Positions 53,395 to 61,765 of a stretch of DNA of 64,000 nt are shown one piece after another (within the stretch, counting starts at the first letter, position 1; each line of letters starts with the position of its first letter). A model generated the notes under the pieces. It was not told the origin of the DNA, did no database searches, and worked only from the letters and a program-made list of their open reading frames with translations. A program made the translations under genes and the position numbers. The stretch is from Comamonas sp. KCTC 72670 (GTDB lineage Bacteria > Myxococcota > Myxococcia > Myxococcales > Myxococcaceae): contig BNCN01000012.1 in NCBI GenBank assembly GCA_014656495.1, positions 114,233-178,232 on the forward strand, given 5' to 3'.

Positions 53395-53700
53395 ATGGCG
53401 AAGAAGAGCAAGGTCGCGCGAAACGAGCAGCGCAAGGCCCTGGTCGCGAGGTACGCGAAGCGGCGCGAGGCGCTCAAGGCGCGCATCCGCGACCTGTCCC
53501 TGTCCCCGGAAGAACGCCGCGAGGCCCAGGACGCGCTGGCGTCCCTGCCCCGCGACTCGAACCCCAACCGCGTGACGAACCGCTGCGCGCTCACCGGCAG
53601 GCCGCGCGGCAACCTGCGGCGCTTCGGCCTCTCTCGCATCGCGTTCCGCGAGAAGGCCCTCCGGGGAGAGATTCCCGGCGTGGTCAAATCGAGTTGGTGA
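53395..53700 (+). CDS. rpsN: Ribosomal protein S14, zinc-independent form
   Basis: A 101-residue S14 of the long, E. coli-like type: [20 protein letters not shown], then [21 protein letters not shown] and the end [11 protein letters not shown]. Short zinc S14 has two CxxC pairs; here one cysteine remains, so zinc is not bound. It belongs to the 30S head and would substitute for a zinc-type S14. It ends the zinc-response run and converges on the next gene 13 bases away. A GAGAGACACC stretch lies ahead of ATG 53395. Confidence 0.94.
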   Translation: MAKKSKVARNEQRKALVARYAKRREALKARIRDLSLSPEERREAQDALASLPRDSNPNRVTNRCALTGRPRGNLRRFGLSRIAFREKALRGEIPGVVKSSW

Positions 53701-53712
53701 GTCCCGCGCCGC

Positions 53713-54156
53713 TCAGTGGCGCGAGTGCCGGCGCGAATCCGACGGCGCCTCACGGCGAGGCGCCGCGTCATCACCGCCGCCCGCCCAGTGCTGCGCCATG
53801 CCAGACGCCTGGCGAACGGGAGACGACACAGGCTCCTCCTCGGAGTCCTCGTCCGCCCAGCCCAGCCCGCCCGTGAGGTCGTGCTGGAGCGGCAGGCCCG
53901 CGGTGGTGGAGGTGCGCCGCGCGGGCGCCAGCGCCTCGGGCCGAAGGTCCGGCAGCTCGGCGAGCTCTCCGCGCAGGTAGACGTCATCTCCGTCGATGTC
54001 CGTCACATCCGAGAAGGACACGCGGCAGTCGCGCGTGAAGAGGCGCCCCCTGCCAATGAAGAACCCCGCCGCGTCCGCGGCGATGATGGTGCCCACCTTC
54101 TCACCATCCCGGTCTCTCGCTGTCATGCCCATCTGGATGTTCGCGGGATTGAACAT
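53713..54156 (-). CDS. PRC-barrel-like small protein with disordered tail
   Basis: A 147-residue protein. AGGAG precedes ATG 54156. The first 70 residues, with MTARDRDGEKVGTIIAADAA, FFIGRGRLFTRDCRVSFSDV and DIDGDDVYLRGEL, have the strand pattern of PRC-barrel/DUF2171-type domains. Such domains bind protein or RNA partners or tune photosynthetic or stress proteins. The remainder is Glu/Ser/Arg-rich and probably disordered, ending RRHSRH. The function here is unknown. The frame continues open to 54267 without a better start. Confidence 0.75.
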   Translation of the reverse strand: MFNPANIQMGMTARDRDGEKVGTIIAADAAGFFIGRGRLFTRDCRVSFSDVTDIDGDDVYLRGELAELPDLRPEALAPARRTSTTAGLPLQHDLTGGLGWADEDSEEEPVSSPVRQASGMAQHWAGGGDDAAPRREAPSDSRRHSRH

Positions 54157-54290
54157 GCTTGCTCCTGGGGCGAGCCAAATGCCCGTCCCAGCAAGTTGCA
54201 CATGCCCGTCCGCAACCGGAATCCCCTCCGGGTCCGGTAGACGTGTTGGCAAGCCATCGCCGCGCACCCCGCCCTCACCAGGGCGGGGGT

Positions 54291-56144
54291 TCAGGCCGTG
54301 TTTCGGCCGGACGGCGGAGCCCCGTGCTCCCGAGGCTCATGGTCGGCGGGCTCCGCGTTCCCCACACCCGGCGCCTCCGGCTCCATCGTCTCGGCGAAGC
54401 GGCGGTCCATCTCCGTGCGCACGTAGCGCTCGATTTCCTCCGCGGTGGTCAGCTCCATGGCGTTCTGCAGCAGGTCCATGGCGTCCGCGCGGCTGACCCG
54501 ACGGAGCAGCCGCTTCACCACCGGAATCTGGCCCGACGTCATGGACAGCTCGTCGAAGCCCAGCGCCAACAGCACCAGCGTGTAGAGCGGGTCTCCCGCC
54601 ATTTCCCCACACATGGCCACGGGGATGTTCGCCGCCCGCGCCGCGTCGATGATGCCGCGCAGTTGCCGGAGCACGGACAGGTGGAGGGGCCGGTAGAGGT
54701 AGGCCACCTCGCGGTTCTGGCGGTCGATGGCCAGCGAGTACTGGATGAGGTCGTTGGTCCCCACCGAGAAGAAGTCCGCCTCCTGGGCCAGGCGGTCCGC
54801 GATGGTGGCCGCGCTGGGCGTCTCCACCATGATGCCCACCGGGAAGCGCTTGCCAATGGGCACCCCCAAGCGGCCCAGCTCGGTGCGGCACGCCTCCAGC
54901 TCGCTGCGGGCCTCGCGCAGCTCGCTCACGCCGCAGATGAGGGGGAACATCAGCCGCAGGTTGCCGTGCACGCTGGCCCGCAGGAGCGCGCGGAGCTGCG
55001 TGCGGAACAGCTCCCGGTTGGACAGGCAGTAGCGGATGGCCCGCAGGCCCATGGCCGGGTTGGGTTCCTTCTCGTGCTTCGTCTTGCCCGGCACCTTGTC
55101 GCCGCCCAGGTCCAGCGTGCGGATGGTGACGGGACGCCCGCCCATGGCCTCGAGCACCTGCCGGTAGGCGCGGTAGTGCTCCTCCTCGGTGGGCGCCGTC
55201 TTCCGGTCCAGGAACATGAACTCGGTGCGGTACAGGCCAATGCCCTCCGCGCCGTGCGCCAGCAGCGAGGGGATCTCCTCCAGGAACTCGATGTTGCCGT
55301 TGAGGCGAATCTGGAAGCCGTCGGAGCTGACTGCGGGCAGGTCCTTGGTGGCGAGCGCCAGCCGCTCGCTCTCCTGATAGCGGCGCTGCTCCTCGCGGAA
55401 CACCTCGAGCTGCTCCTCCGAGGGGTTCACCAGCACCACGCCCCGGATGCCATCCATGGCCACCAGGTCGCCCGGCGAAATCTGCTCGCTGGCCCGGCCG
55501 GCGCCCACCACCGCGGGTGTCTCCCGCGCGCGGGCGACGATGGCGGTGTGGCTCGTCTGGCCGCCCAGGTCCGTCACGAAGCCCGCCACCCGGCCACTGC
55601 GCGCCATCAGCGCGGCGTCCGCGGGGGACAAGTCGTGCGCGACGACGATGGCCTCGGCGGGGACCTCCACCTCCTCGTCCACCACCTGGCCCATCAGGTT
55701 GCGGATGATGCGGTCGGCGACGTAGTCGACGTCCGAGCGGCGCTCGCGGAAGTACTCGTCCGGGATGTTGTCGAACAGGTGCTTGATTTTGCGCGCCACG
55801 CGCCGGACGGCCCACTCGGCGTTGATGCGGTCCTCGATGATGAGCCGGTTCACCTCGTCCACGAGCATGGGGTCGTGGAGCATCAACCGGTGCGCTTCCA
55901 GGATGAGGGCGTGGTCGCTGCCCTCGGTGCGCGTAATCTGGTCCTTCAGCTCGGCGAGCTGCCGGTCGGACAGGTCGATGGCGGTCTTCATCCGCATCCG
56001 CTCGGGCTCGACCTCCGCCTCCGCCAGACGCAACTTGGGCGTGCGGATGCGTTTGCGGTCCAGGATGAAGGCATGCCCCACCGCGATGCCGGGAGAGGCG
56101 CCGATGCCCAACAACCTCAGAGTGGGGGTGGCCTGGCTGCTCAC
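54291..56144 (-). CDS. ptsI: PTS enzyme I (phosphoenolpyruvate-protein phosphotransferase)
   Basis: A 617-residue EI. The phosphorylated residue is H199 in GGQTSHTAIVARARETPAV. The PEP-binding barrel carries TEFMFLDR, VTIRTLDLGGDK, FPLICGVSEL, GIMVETPSA and FFSVGTNDLIQYSLAIDR. It takes phosphate from PEP and passes it to HPr. Start GTG 56144 has GGAAGGA just upstream; the frame is open a little further. It is the last gene of the PTS operon, 46 bases after ptsH. The C-terminal 40 residues beyond the barrel are charged and Pro-rich. Confidence 0.97.
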   Translation of the reverse strand: MSSQATPTLRLLGIGASPGIAVGHAFILDRKRIRTPKLRLAEAEVEPERMRMKTAIDLSDRQLAELKDQITRTEGSDHALILEAHRLMLHDPMLVDEVNRLIIEDRINAEWAVRRVARKIKHLFDNIPDEYFRERRSDVDYVADRIIRNLMGQVVDEEVEVPAEAIVVAHDLSPADAALMARSGRVAGFVTDLGGQTSHTAIVARARETPAVVGAGRASEQISPGDLVAMDGIRGVVLVNPSEEQLEVFREEQRRYQESERLALATKDLPAVSSDGFQIRLNGNIEFLEEIPSLLAHGAEGIGLYRTEFMFLDRKTAPTEEEHYRAYRQVLEAMGGRPVTIRTLDLGGDKVPGKTKHEKEPNPAMGLRAIRYCLSNRELFRTQLRALLRASVHGNLRLMFPLICGVSELREARSELEACRTELGRLGVPIGKRFPVGIMVETPSAATIADRLAQEADFFSVGTNDLIQYSLAIDRQNREVAYLYRPLHLSVLRQLRGIIDAARAANIPVAMCGEMAGDPLYTLVLLALGFDELSMTSGQIPVVKRLLRRVSRADAMDLLQNAMELTTAEEIERYVRTEMDRRFAETMEPEAPGVGNAEPADHEPREHGAPPSGRNTA

Positions 56145-56190
56145 GATTCCTTCCGCTCCTGTCCCTCTACCGCGTTTTCCCAACAGCCCG

Positions 56191-56469
56191 TCACTGCGCC
56201 TCGCCGAAACGGTCTCCAATGAGCTTCGCCAGCTCCTGGAGACAGGCGTCCGCGTCTTCGCCCTTGCAGGTGAGCTTCACCTGCGTGCCCTGGGCGGCCG
56301 CGAGCATCAGCACGCCCATGATGGATTTGGCATTGGCCCGCTGTCCCTGGGCTTCGATGGTGACCTCGCTCTTGAACCGGTTGGCCACCTTGACCATCTG
56401 CGCCGCGGCCCGGGCGTGGAGCCCCAGCGCGTTGATGATCTCGTATGTCCCTTCGACCACGCTTGCCAT
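56191..56469 (-). CDS. ptsH: PTS phosphocarrier HPr
   Basis: A 92-residue HPr. H18 in NALGLHARAA is the phosphocarrier histidine. S49 in NAKSIMGVLML matches the serine that HPr kinase phosphorylates, the usual regulatory site in Gram-positive and many proteobacterial HPrs. It transfers phosphate from EI to the EIIA of the same operon. No hprK is in the window. It lies 17 bases downstream of the IID gene. Confidence 0.96.
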   Translation of the reverse strand: MASVVEGTYEIINALGLHARAAAQMVKVANRFKSEVTIEAQGQRANAKSIMGVLMLAAAQGTQVKLTCKGEDADACLQELAKLIGDRFGEAQ

Positions 56470-56486
56470 CTCGACTCCCACTCTCC

Positions 56487-57254
56487 TTAAAGGAATGCTC
56501 CCGCCACGCAGGCCAGGCCCGCCGCGACATAGAGCACCACGTAGTTCGGCACCCGACGACTCACTAGCACGTAGGACGCCACCCCCAAGGCCAGGCACCC
56601 GGCCGCCAGCAGGGGCGCATACAGGCCCCCCGCGTTGGCCCCGAACGACACCGCCAGCCAGGCGGCCACACCTCCGGCGCTGGTCGCCGCCACCGCCCGC
56701 AGCCGCGCGCCACGGGCCGGAAGATTCGCGCGCGCCACGGCCTCCACCAGCCGGTCCCCCAGCGTGAGGCCCAGCCAGTACAGGCGCACCCGCAGCAGCA
56801 CGTGCACCAGGTTGTAGAGCACCAGGAACAGCGGCACCGACCACACGCCCAGCAGCGGCACCAGCGCGGCGCTCACCGCCCCCGTCGCGGGCTTGAGGGA
56901 CAACCAGAAGAAGCCGTCCCCTAGCGCCGCCAGCGGGCCCATCAGCGCGGCCTTGAAGGCCACCACCTTGTCCGGCGTCTCCTCGCCCCGGGCGATGCGC
57001 TGCTCGTGGTTGAGGACCCCGCCGACGATGGCCGCCGCCACGTAGGGGTGCGTGTTGAAGAAGACCAGGTGCCGCCGCACCGCCTCCTCGCGCGCGGCGC
57101 CCGCCGGATACAGCGCCGCCAGGGCCGGGTAGACGGCGTAGGCCAGCCCCAGGTTCTGCATGCCCTTGGGGTTCCACGACGCCTGGAGGAAGAGCGAGCG
57201 CAGGAAGACGCGCAGCAGCACCCCGAAGCCCAGCGTCGTGGGGGCCGTGCTCAT
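56487..57254 (-). CDS. PTS mannose-family IID component
   Basis: A 255-residue membrane protein of the EIID-Man family. It begins LLRVFLRSLFLQASWNPKGMQNLGLAYAVYPAL and contains HLVFFNTHPYVAAAIVGGVL and ALMGPLAALGDGFFWLSLKP, which are hallmark IID stretches. With IIC it forms the sugar channel of mannose/fructose/sorbose-type permeases. The start overlaps the stop of IIC by four bases (57251-57254). The C-terminus has extra hydrophobic segments. Confidence 0.95.
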   Translation of the reverse strand: MSTAPTTLGFGVLLRVFLRSLFLQASWNPKGMQNLGLAYAVYPALAALYPAGAAREEAVRRHLVFFNTHPYVAAAIVGGVLNHEQRIARGEETPDKVVAFKAALMGPLAALGDGFFWLSLKPATGAVSAALVPLLGVWSVPLFLVLYNLVHVLLRVRLYWLGLTLGDRLVEAVARANLPARGARLRAVAATSAGGVAAWLAVSFGANAGGLYAPLLAAGCLALGVASYVLVSRRVPNYVVLYVAAGLACVAGAFL

Positions 57255-57967
57255 CGGGCCTCCAGGAGCAGGACGCTGACCACGGACGCCGTCACCAGCG
57301 CCGCGCCCAGCCCCGCGTAGAGCGGCGCGCGCCGGGCGTGGCTGCCCTGCGCCGCGATGGCCGCCGCCACGGACGCCATCGCCGGCCAGGCCCACGCCAG
57401 CCCGCGCACCACCTTGGGTGGGAGCGCCTGGAGCAGCGGCTCGATGTAGAAGCCCAGCAGCGCGCACAGCGCCGTGAGCGCGCCGTACACCACGAAGTGG
57501 GGCCACATCCCCCACAGGTTCTGCCGCATCGCGCGCGTCAGGTCGCCCGCCTCGGCGGACGCCAGGGCCACCCGCGCCAGCCGCGCCGTGTAGCCCTCCA
57601 GCAACCGGTCACCGCGGCGGCCCACGCGCCCCAGACCGATGAAGAGCAGCACCGCCAGCGACCAGATGGCCGGCGTGGAGCCCGCGCCCGTGGCCGCCGA
57701 CAGCGTGGCCGCGGCGGCGCTGGCGCCCGTGGCCGCCACCGTGTCGTTCTCCGGCAGGGCCGCGCCCAGGTTGGCGGTGCCCAGGAAGAAGAGCTCCAGG
57801 AGCATGCCAATGGCCAGCCCGGACGCCACGTCCCCCAGGAGGGCGCCCATGACGGTGGCGGCGACCAGGGGCCGGGACATCATGGCCTGGAGGAACGCCT
57901 TGCGCTCCAGTGCCACCAGTCCGCCCCACAGCCCCGCGAGCGCCACCTGGGTCCAGACGACGCTCAC
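57251..57967 (-). CDS. PTS mannose-family IIC component
   Basis: A 238-residue membrane protein starting at GTG 57967. It reads SVVWTQVALAGLWGGLVALERKAFLQAMMSRPLVAATVMGALLGD, then GMLLELFFLGTANLGAALPENDTVAA, the usual IIC-Man features. It forms the transmembrane channel with IID. It is four bases after the IIB stop and overlaps IID. The substrate is not deducible from sequence. Confidence 0.95.
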   Translation of the reverse strand: MSVVWTQVALAGLWGGLVALERKAFLQAMMSRPLVAATVMGALLGDVASGLAIGMLLELFFLGTANLGAALPENDTVAATGASAAAATLSAATGAGSTPAIWSLAVLLFIGLGRVGRRGDRLLEGYTARLARVALASAEAGDLTRAMRQNLWGMWPHFVVYGALTALCALLGFYIEPLLQALPPKVVRGLAWAWPAMASVAAAIAAQGSHARRAPLYAGLGAALVTASVVSVLLLEAR

Positions 57968-57971
57968 GCGC

Positions 57972-58457
57972 TCACCCGGCCTTTGCCCACCGCTCGTGGA
58001 GGTCTGGCAGGTCCACCGGCTTCTCGGCGGGCACCGCGCGGGCCGCCACGCGGACGCCCTGGTCGGCGAGCTGCTGGAGCGTCTTCAGCTCCGCCTCCGC
58101 CAGGAACACGGACGGAGACACCTGCCTGCGGCCGGTGCCGAAGTGCACGTTGCCCAGATTCAGCTCATCCATGGCGAGCCCGTGCGCGTGCGCGAAGGGC
58201 ACCGAGGCCACGTCCCGCAGCAGCACCAGGGTGCGCACGCCATCCTTGGACAGCGCGGCGAAGTCCACCTGGGAGAGGGGCAGAATCTGCACCTCGATGG
58301 CGCTCTGGACGGCCAGCGCCATGGCCGCGCGAATGAGGGGACTGGAGGCCGCCTCGTCATCCGCCACGACGACCCGGGAGACCTTGAGGTGCGGGAGCCA
58401 GGCCTCGACGACCTGACCATGGATGAGGCGGTTGTCGACGCGGACCAGGGTGATCAC
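57972..58457 (-). CDS. PTS mannose-family IIB component
   Basis: A 161-residue cytoplasmic protein. The phosphohistidine is H13 in LVRVDNRLIHGQVVEAW, identical in style to other EIIB-Man/Sor proteins. LRDVASVPFAHAHGLAMDELNLGNVHFG follows in the expected place. It takes phosphate from IIA and gives it to the sugar. It stands alone, not fused to IIA as in E. coli ManX. Confidence 0.95.
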   Translation of the reverse strand: MITLVRVDNRLIHGQVVEAWLPHLKVSRVVVADDEAASSPLIRAAMALAVQSAIEVQILPLSQVDFAALSKDGVRTLVLLRDVASVPFAHAHGLAMDELNLGNVHFGTGRRQVSPSVFLAEAELKTLQQLADQGVRVAARAVPAEKPVDLPDLHERWAKAG

Positions 58458-58490
58458 GGCAGTCTCGAATCGCCGACCCGCGCGGGTCCG

Positions 58491-58913
58491 TCAAGTTCGC
58501 GGCTGCTGCTGAGCCTCGCGAAGCAGGGCGGATGCGCAGGTGATGTTGCGCTGGCCATGGGAAGCCAGCTGGTTGGCCATCTCCGGTAGCGACAACTCCT
58601 CCGAACGGAGCGAGTTCGCCTTCAGCAGCATGGGCAGGTTGACGCCAGCAAGGACCTCCACATTCATTCGCTGACACATCATCAGCGATTCCTTACAGGG
58701 CGTACCTCCGAAGAGGTCGGCCAGAATGATGACACCGGAGCCCTCATCCACGCGGGCAACCGCCTGCTTCATCTTCGCCCGGAGTTCCTCGACGGGAGTC
58801 CCAGGCTCGATGTTACAGGTTGCCACCGCGGGAAGCTCTCCCACGATCTGCTCGGCGGTGGAGACCAGCTCCTCCGCCAGACGTCCGTGCGCTGCGACGA
58901 CGAGGCCGACCAT
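58491..58913 (-). CDS. PTS mannose-family IIA component
   Basis: A 140-residue protein. The phosphohistidine is H9 in VGLVVAAHGRLAEEL, followed by GVIILADLFGGTPCKES, both typical of EIIA-Man. It is the first gene of the PTS operon IIA-IIB-IIC-IID-HPr-EI and receives phosphate from HPr. The 530 bases upstream must hold the operon promoter. Confidence 0.95.
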   Translation of the reverse strand: MVGLVVAAHGRLAEELVSTAEQIVGELPAVATCNIEPGTPVEELRAKMKQAVARVDEGSGVIILADLFGGTPCKESLMMCQRMNVEVLAGVNLPMLLKANSLRSEELSLPEMANQLASHGQRNITCASALLREAQQQPRT

Positions 58914-59443
58914 GTCCGCTCCTGACCAACCCCCCGAAGCTGCGTCCTACGCCTGAACGAAGCGCAGCGCAACTCCGGCGAAAGTTTCCGCCCTGACCTC
59001 TGACCTAAGCTGTCTCTGCCTGCAACGAAAACTAAGGCGACCACAGCGGTGGTGCCCGAAATTTCGGGTCCGGCCGCGCGCAGGGCTGTCGCCTGCCGGA
59101 CGGGGTAGCGCCTCCGCGTCCCCCACACTCTAGAGATGCGCCGCGCGCCCCGAAGATTCATTGGGGCGAGACATCAAATATTAGGCGCCGTATCACCCCG
59201 AGTTGATGCTCCGTTCAGGCGCTGCGTCAGGTGTCCTGGTGGGTGGTCTGACTGGGAGGCAGGCAAGCGTTCCCGGGTCGACGATGACGCCCCACCCCGG
59301 CACGGCCTGCCGCTCCGTGCATTCCCGGTGCGGGAGGCATGTGGCGCGGCGACTGGCGGATTACTTGTGGGCGCACGGCGGGCCGGATGGGATGTGCCCG
59401 TCGTTGAACGCACCGGCCGACTCCGGGGCGACACGAGGACGTC
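58914..59443. other. 530-base gap with no supported gene, with a 14-base palindrome
   Basis: This divergent region lies between the PTS operon and the peroxiredoxin gene. Several open frames are present but none has a ribosome-binding site or family resemblance. CCCGAAATTTCGGG (59055-59068) is a perfect 14-base palindrome about 140 bases upstream of the PTS IIA start and is a candidate regulator site. Confidence 0.5.
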
Positions 59444-59947
59444 ATGGCCAAGACGAAGCTTTTGAAGCAGGGCGACGCGGTACCGGACATCACCCTCACG
59501 GGCGCCAACCGCCAGCCGGTGCGGCTGCGCGATTTGGTGGGACAGAAGGTGCTCGTCGTCTACTTCTACCCGAAGGATGACTCCCCGGGCTGCACCGCGC
59601 AGGCGTGCAGCCTGCGGGACCAGTACGAGGATTTCGTCGCCGCCGGCGCGGACGTGGTGGGCATCAGCGGCGATTCATCGGAGTCGCACGAGGGCTTCGC
59701 GACGAAGCACCGGCTGCCCTTCAAGCTGCTCAGCGACGAGCGCGGTGAGGCCCGCGAGGCGTTCGGGGTGTCCACGTCGTTCCTGGGCCTGCTGCCCGGA
59801 CGCGTCACCTTCGTGGTGGACCGCTCGGGCATCGTGCGCGACAGCTTCGAGTCGCAGATTCGCGTTGGCGAGCACGTGCGGCGCGCGCTCGACCTGGTGC
59901 GCACGCTGGCGCAGGAAGGCGCGTCGTCGGCATCCGAGGCGAAGTAG
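59444..59947 (+). CDS. bcp: Peroxiredoxin, PrxQ/Bcp type
   Basis: A 167-residue peroxiredoxin. The motif FYPKDDSPGC50TAQAC55SLRDQ has the peroxidatic Cys50 and a second Cys55 five residues on, the arrangement of the atypical two-Cys PrxQ group. LSDERGEAREAFGV and VTFVVDRSGIVR follow the family. It reduces hydrogen and organic peroxides with thioredoxin. AGGA precedes ATG 59444. It is monocistronic on its strand here. Confidence 0.94.
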   Translation: MAKTKLLKQGDAVPDITLTGANRQPVRLRDLVGQKVLVVYFYPKDDSPGCTAQACSLRDQYEDFVAAGADVVGISGDSSESHEGFATKHRLPFKLLSDERGEAREAFGVSTSFLGLLPGRVTFVVDRSGIVRDSFESQIRVGEHVRRALDLVRTLAQEGASSASEAK

Positions 59948-60161
59948 CCGCCTGCTGACCGGGCGGGCGGGCGGGGCCAGGCGCGTGCCAGCTCCGCACG
60001 CGCCCGTCCCAGGCGCGAACGGTCCACGAGGGCCGCGGGCGGCTTTCGCGCAAGAAACGCACTCGGCAAACCGGGGTGCACCTCGTGCGCGCACGCTGGC
60101 CCGCGCCTTGCTCAATGCCCTTTCGACTTCGCGATGCACGTGAAGCGAAAGGAACGGCGAC

Positions 60162-60278
60162 ATGCGTTTTCCGGACGAGAACCTGTTCGACGAAGTGGTG
60201 CTCAACCTGGGGCCGCTGATGGCGATGAAGGTGGTGGGCGTGGTGCTGCTGCTCGCCAGCTATGTGCGCCCCTTCTGA
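60162..60278 (+). CDS. 38-residue putative membrane peptide
   Basis: A short frame, MRFPDENLFDEVVLNLGPLM then AMKVVGVVLLLASYVRPF, with GAAAGGAACGGCGAC ahead of ATG 60162, a good ribosome-binding site. The C-terminal 18 residues are strongly hydrophobic, so a single membrane helix is likely, with the acidic N-terminus on one side. I do not recognise it. Small single-span proteins often regulate larger membrane proteins, but that is only a possibility here. Confidence 0.55.
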   Translation: MRFPDENLFDEVVLNLGPLMAMKVVGVVLLLASYVRPF

Positions 60279-60413
60279 TTCGCGCGGCGGCCGACGCGTG
60301 CAGGAAATGCGCTCCCCCGAAAACGTAACCGTGCGCTCCGAGCCCGCGCGTTAACATGATGCGGACCCGGACGTCGGTCCTCTGGCCCGCGTCCCATTCC
60401 AGGAAGGGAGCCC

Positions 60414-61028
60414 ATGGTGTTCTCACGTGGTAGGCGGTTTGGCGTCGGGGTGCTGTGCCTGGGACTGATGACAGGGGCCTGTGCGGCGCGACAGGAAACA
60501 CCTCCATCGCCGGAGGAGGCCGCCGCACCCGCGCCCCAAACCGAAGCGCAGGCTCCCCAAGACGGCGCGCAACAGGAGGCCCCCACCGTGGCGACGAACC
60601 TGACGTGCACGCTGAGCGGCCCCGCGCTGGTGCGCTCGGGCGAGCCGGTGGAGCTCGTCTTCCAGCTGAGCAACCCCACCGCGAAGCCCGTGCGCGTGCT
60701 CACCTGGCACACACCCCTGGAGGGCGTGCTCAACAAGATCTTCGACGTGTCCCGCGACAACACGGAGCTCGAATACCGCGGGCCCATGGCGAAGCGCGCG
60801 CCGCCCACGGCGGACAGCTACGTCACCCTCGCGCCCGGCGCGTCCGCGGAGGGCAAGGTGGACGCCGCGCGCTACTACGACCTCCGGGCGCCCGGCACGT
60901 ACCGCATCGCGTTCCGGGGCCCGCTGATGGACGTCGCCCAGGAGGGACAGCAGGTCCCCGCCCCCAACGGCGGCTACCGCGCGATGGACGTGTCGTGCCC
61001 GGCGGTGCAGGTCACCATCACGCCCTGA
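60414..61028 (+). CDS. Lipoprotein resembling an M35 protease pro-domain (copy 1)
   Basis: A 204-residue lipoprotein with lipobox TGAC (cysteine 23), a Pro/Ala/Gln-rich linker to about residue 58, then one beta-sandwich-like domain. Key segments are GEPVELVFQLSNPTAKPVRVLTWHTPLEG, DVSRDNTELEYRGPMAKRA, PTADSYVTLAPGASA and YDLRAPGTYRIAF. To my recollection this is the pattern of the pro-region of peptidyl-Lys metalloendopeptidases (M35), but no HExxH catalytic domain follows. It may inhibit or chaperone such a protease. A close paralogue follows at 61154. Confidence 0.72.
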   Translation: MVFSRGRRFGVGVLCLGLMTGACAARQETPPSPEEAAAPAPQTEAQAPQDGAQQEAPTVATNLTCTLSGPALVRSGEPVELVFQLSNPTAKPVRVLTWHTPLEGVLNKIFDVSRDNTELEYRGPMAKRAPPTADSYVTLAPGASAEGKVDAARYYDLRAPGTYRIAFRGPLMDVAQEGQQVPAPNGGYRAMDVSCPAVQVTITP

Positions 61029-61153
61029 AGCACGGGCCGGGCCCCGGGCGGGACGCCTCCGCGCGGGGCCTCGGGTCCTGAGCCGTGGTCCGTCACATCA
61101 TGAAGCAGCCCTGGACAGCGGCCGTCCGGCCCGCGTCCGGAAAGGAGGCAGGG

Positions 61154-61744
61154 GTGTTCTCACGTGGTAGGCGGTTGACTGTCGCGGTATTGTGGCTGGG
61201 AATGACGACGGGCGCCTGTGCGGCGCGGCGGGAAGTACCTCCATCACCGGAGGAAGCCACCACACCCGCGCTTCAAGTCGACACTCAACGGGAGACATCC
61301 ACCGTGGCGACGAAGCTGCTGTGCACGCTGAATGGCCCGGTCCAGGTGCGCTCGGGCGAACCGGTGGAACTGGTCTTCACTTTGAGCAACCCCACGGACA
61401 AGCGCGTGCGCGTGCTCACCTGGCACACGCCCTTGGAGGGCGTGCTCAACAAGATCTTCGACGTGTCCCGCGACAACGTGGAGGTCGAATACAACGGCCC
61501 CATGGCGGACCGGGCGCTTCCCTCGGCGGACAGCTACATCACGCTCGAGCCCGGCGCATCCGCGGAGGAAAGGGTGGACGTCGCCTTCTCCTACGACCTC
61601 CGGGCGCCCGGCACGTACCGCATCGCGTTCCGAGGCCCGCTGATGGATGTCGCGCAGGAGGGACAGCAGGTCCCCGCCCCCCACGGCGGTTTCCGCGCGA
61701 TGGACGTGTCGTGCCCGGCGGTGCAGGTCACCATCACGCCCTGA
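61154..61744 (+). CDS. Lipoprotein resembling an M35 protease pro-domain (copy 2)
   Basis: A 196-residue paralogue of the preceding gene. It shares the MTTGACAARRE lipoprotein start, then SGEPVELVFTLSNPTDKRVRV, the identical HTPLEGVLNKIFDVSRDN and the identical ending AMDVSCPAVQVTITP. GTG 61154 is chosen because AAAGGAGG lies just upstream; the frame extends back to 61085. The linker is shorter than in copy 1. The flanking DNA also matches (TTCTCACGTGGTAGGCGGTT in both), so this is a recent tandem duplication. Confidence 0.72.
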   Translation: MFSRGRRLTVAVLWLGMTTGACAARREVPPSPEEATTPALQVDTQRETSTVATKLLCTLNGPVQVRSGEPVELVFTLSNPTDKRVRVLTWHTPLEGVLNKIFDVSRDNVEVEYNGPMADRALPSADSYITLEPGASAEERVDVAFSYDLRAPGTYRIAFRGPLMDVAQEGQQVPAPHGGFRAMDVSCPAVQVTITP

Positions 61745-61765
61745 AGCACGGGCCAGGCTTCGGAC

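Noticed and set aside
59136-59465. A 109-codon open frame upstream of the peroxiredoxin
   Set aside because: No ribosome-binding site, Arg-rich low-complexity product, and it runs into the peroxiredoxin gene in another frame.
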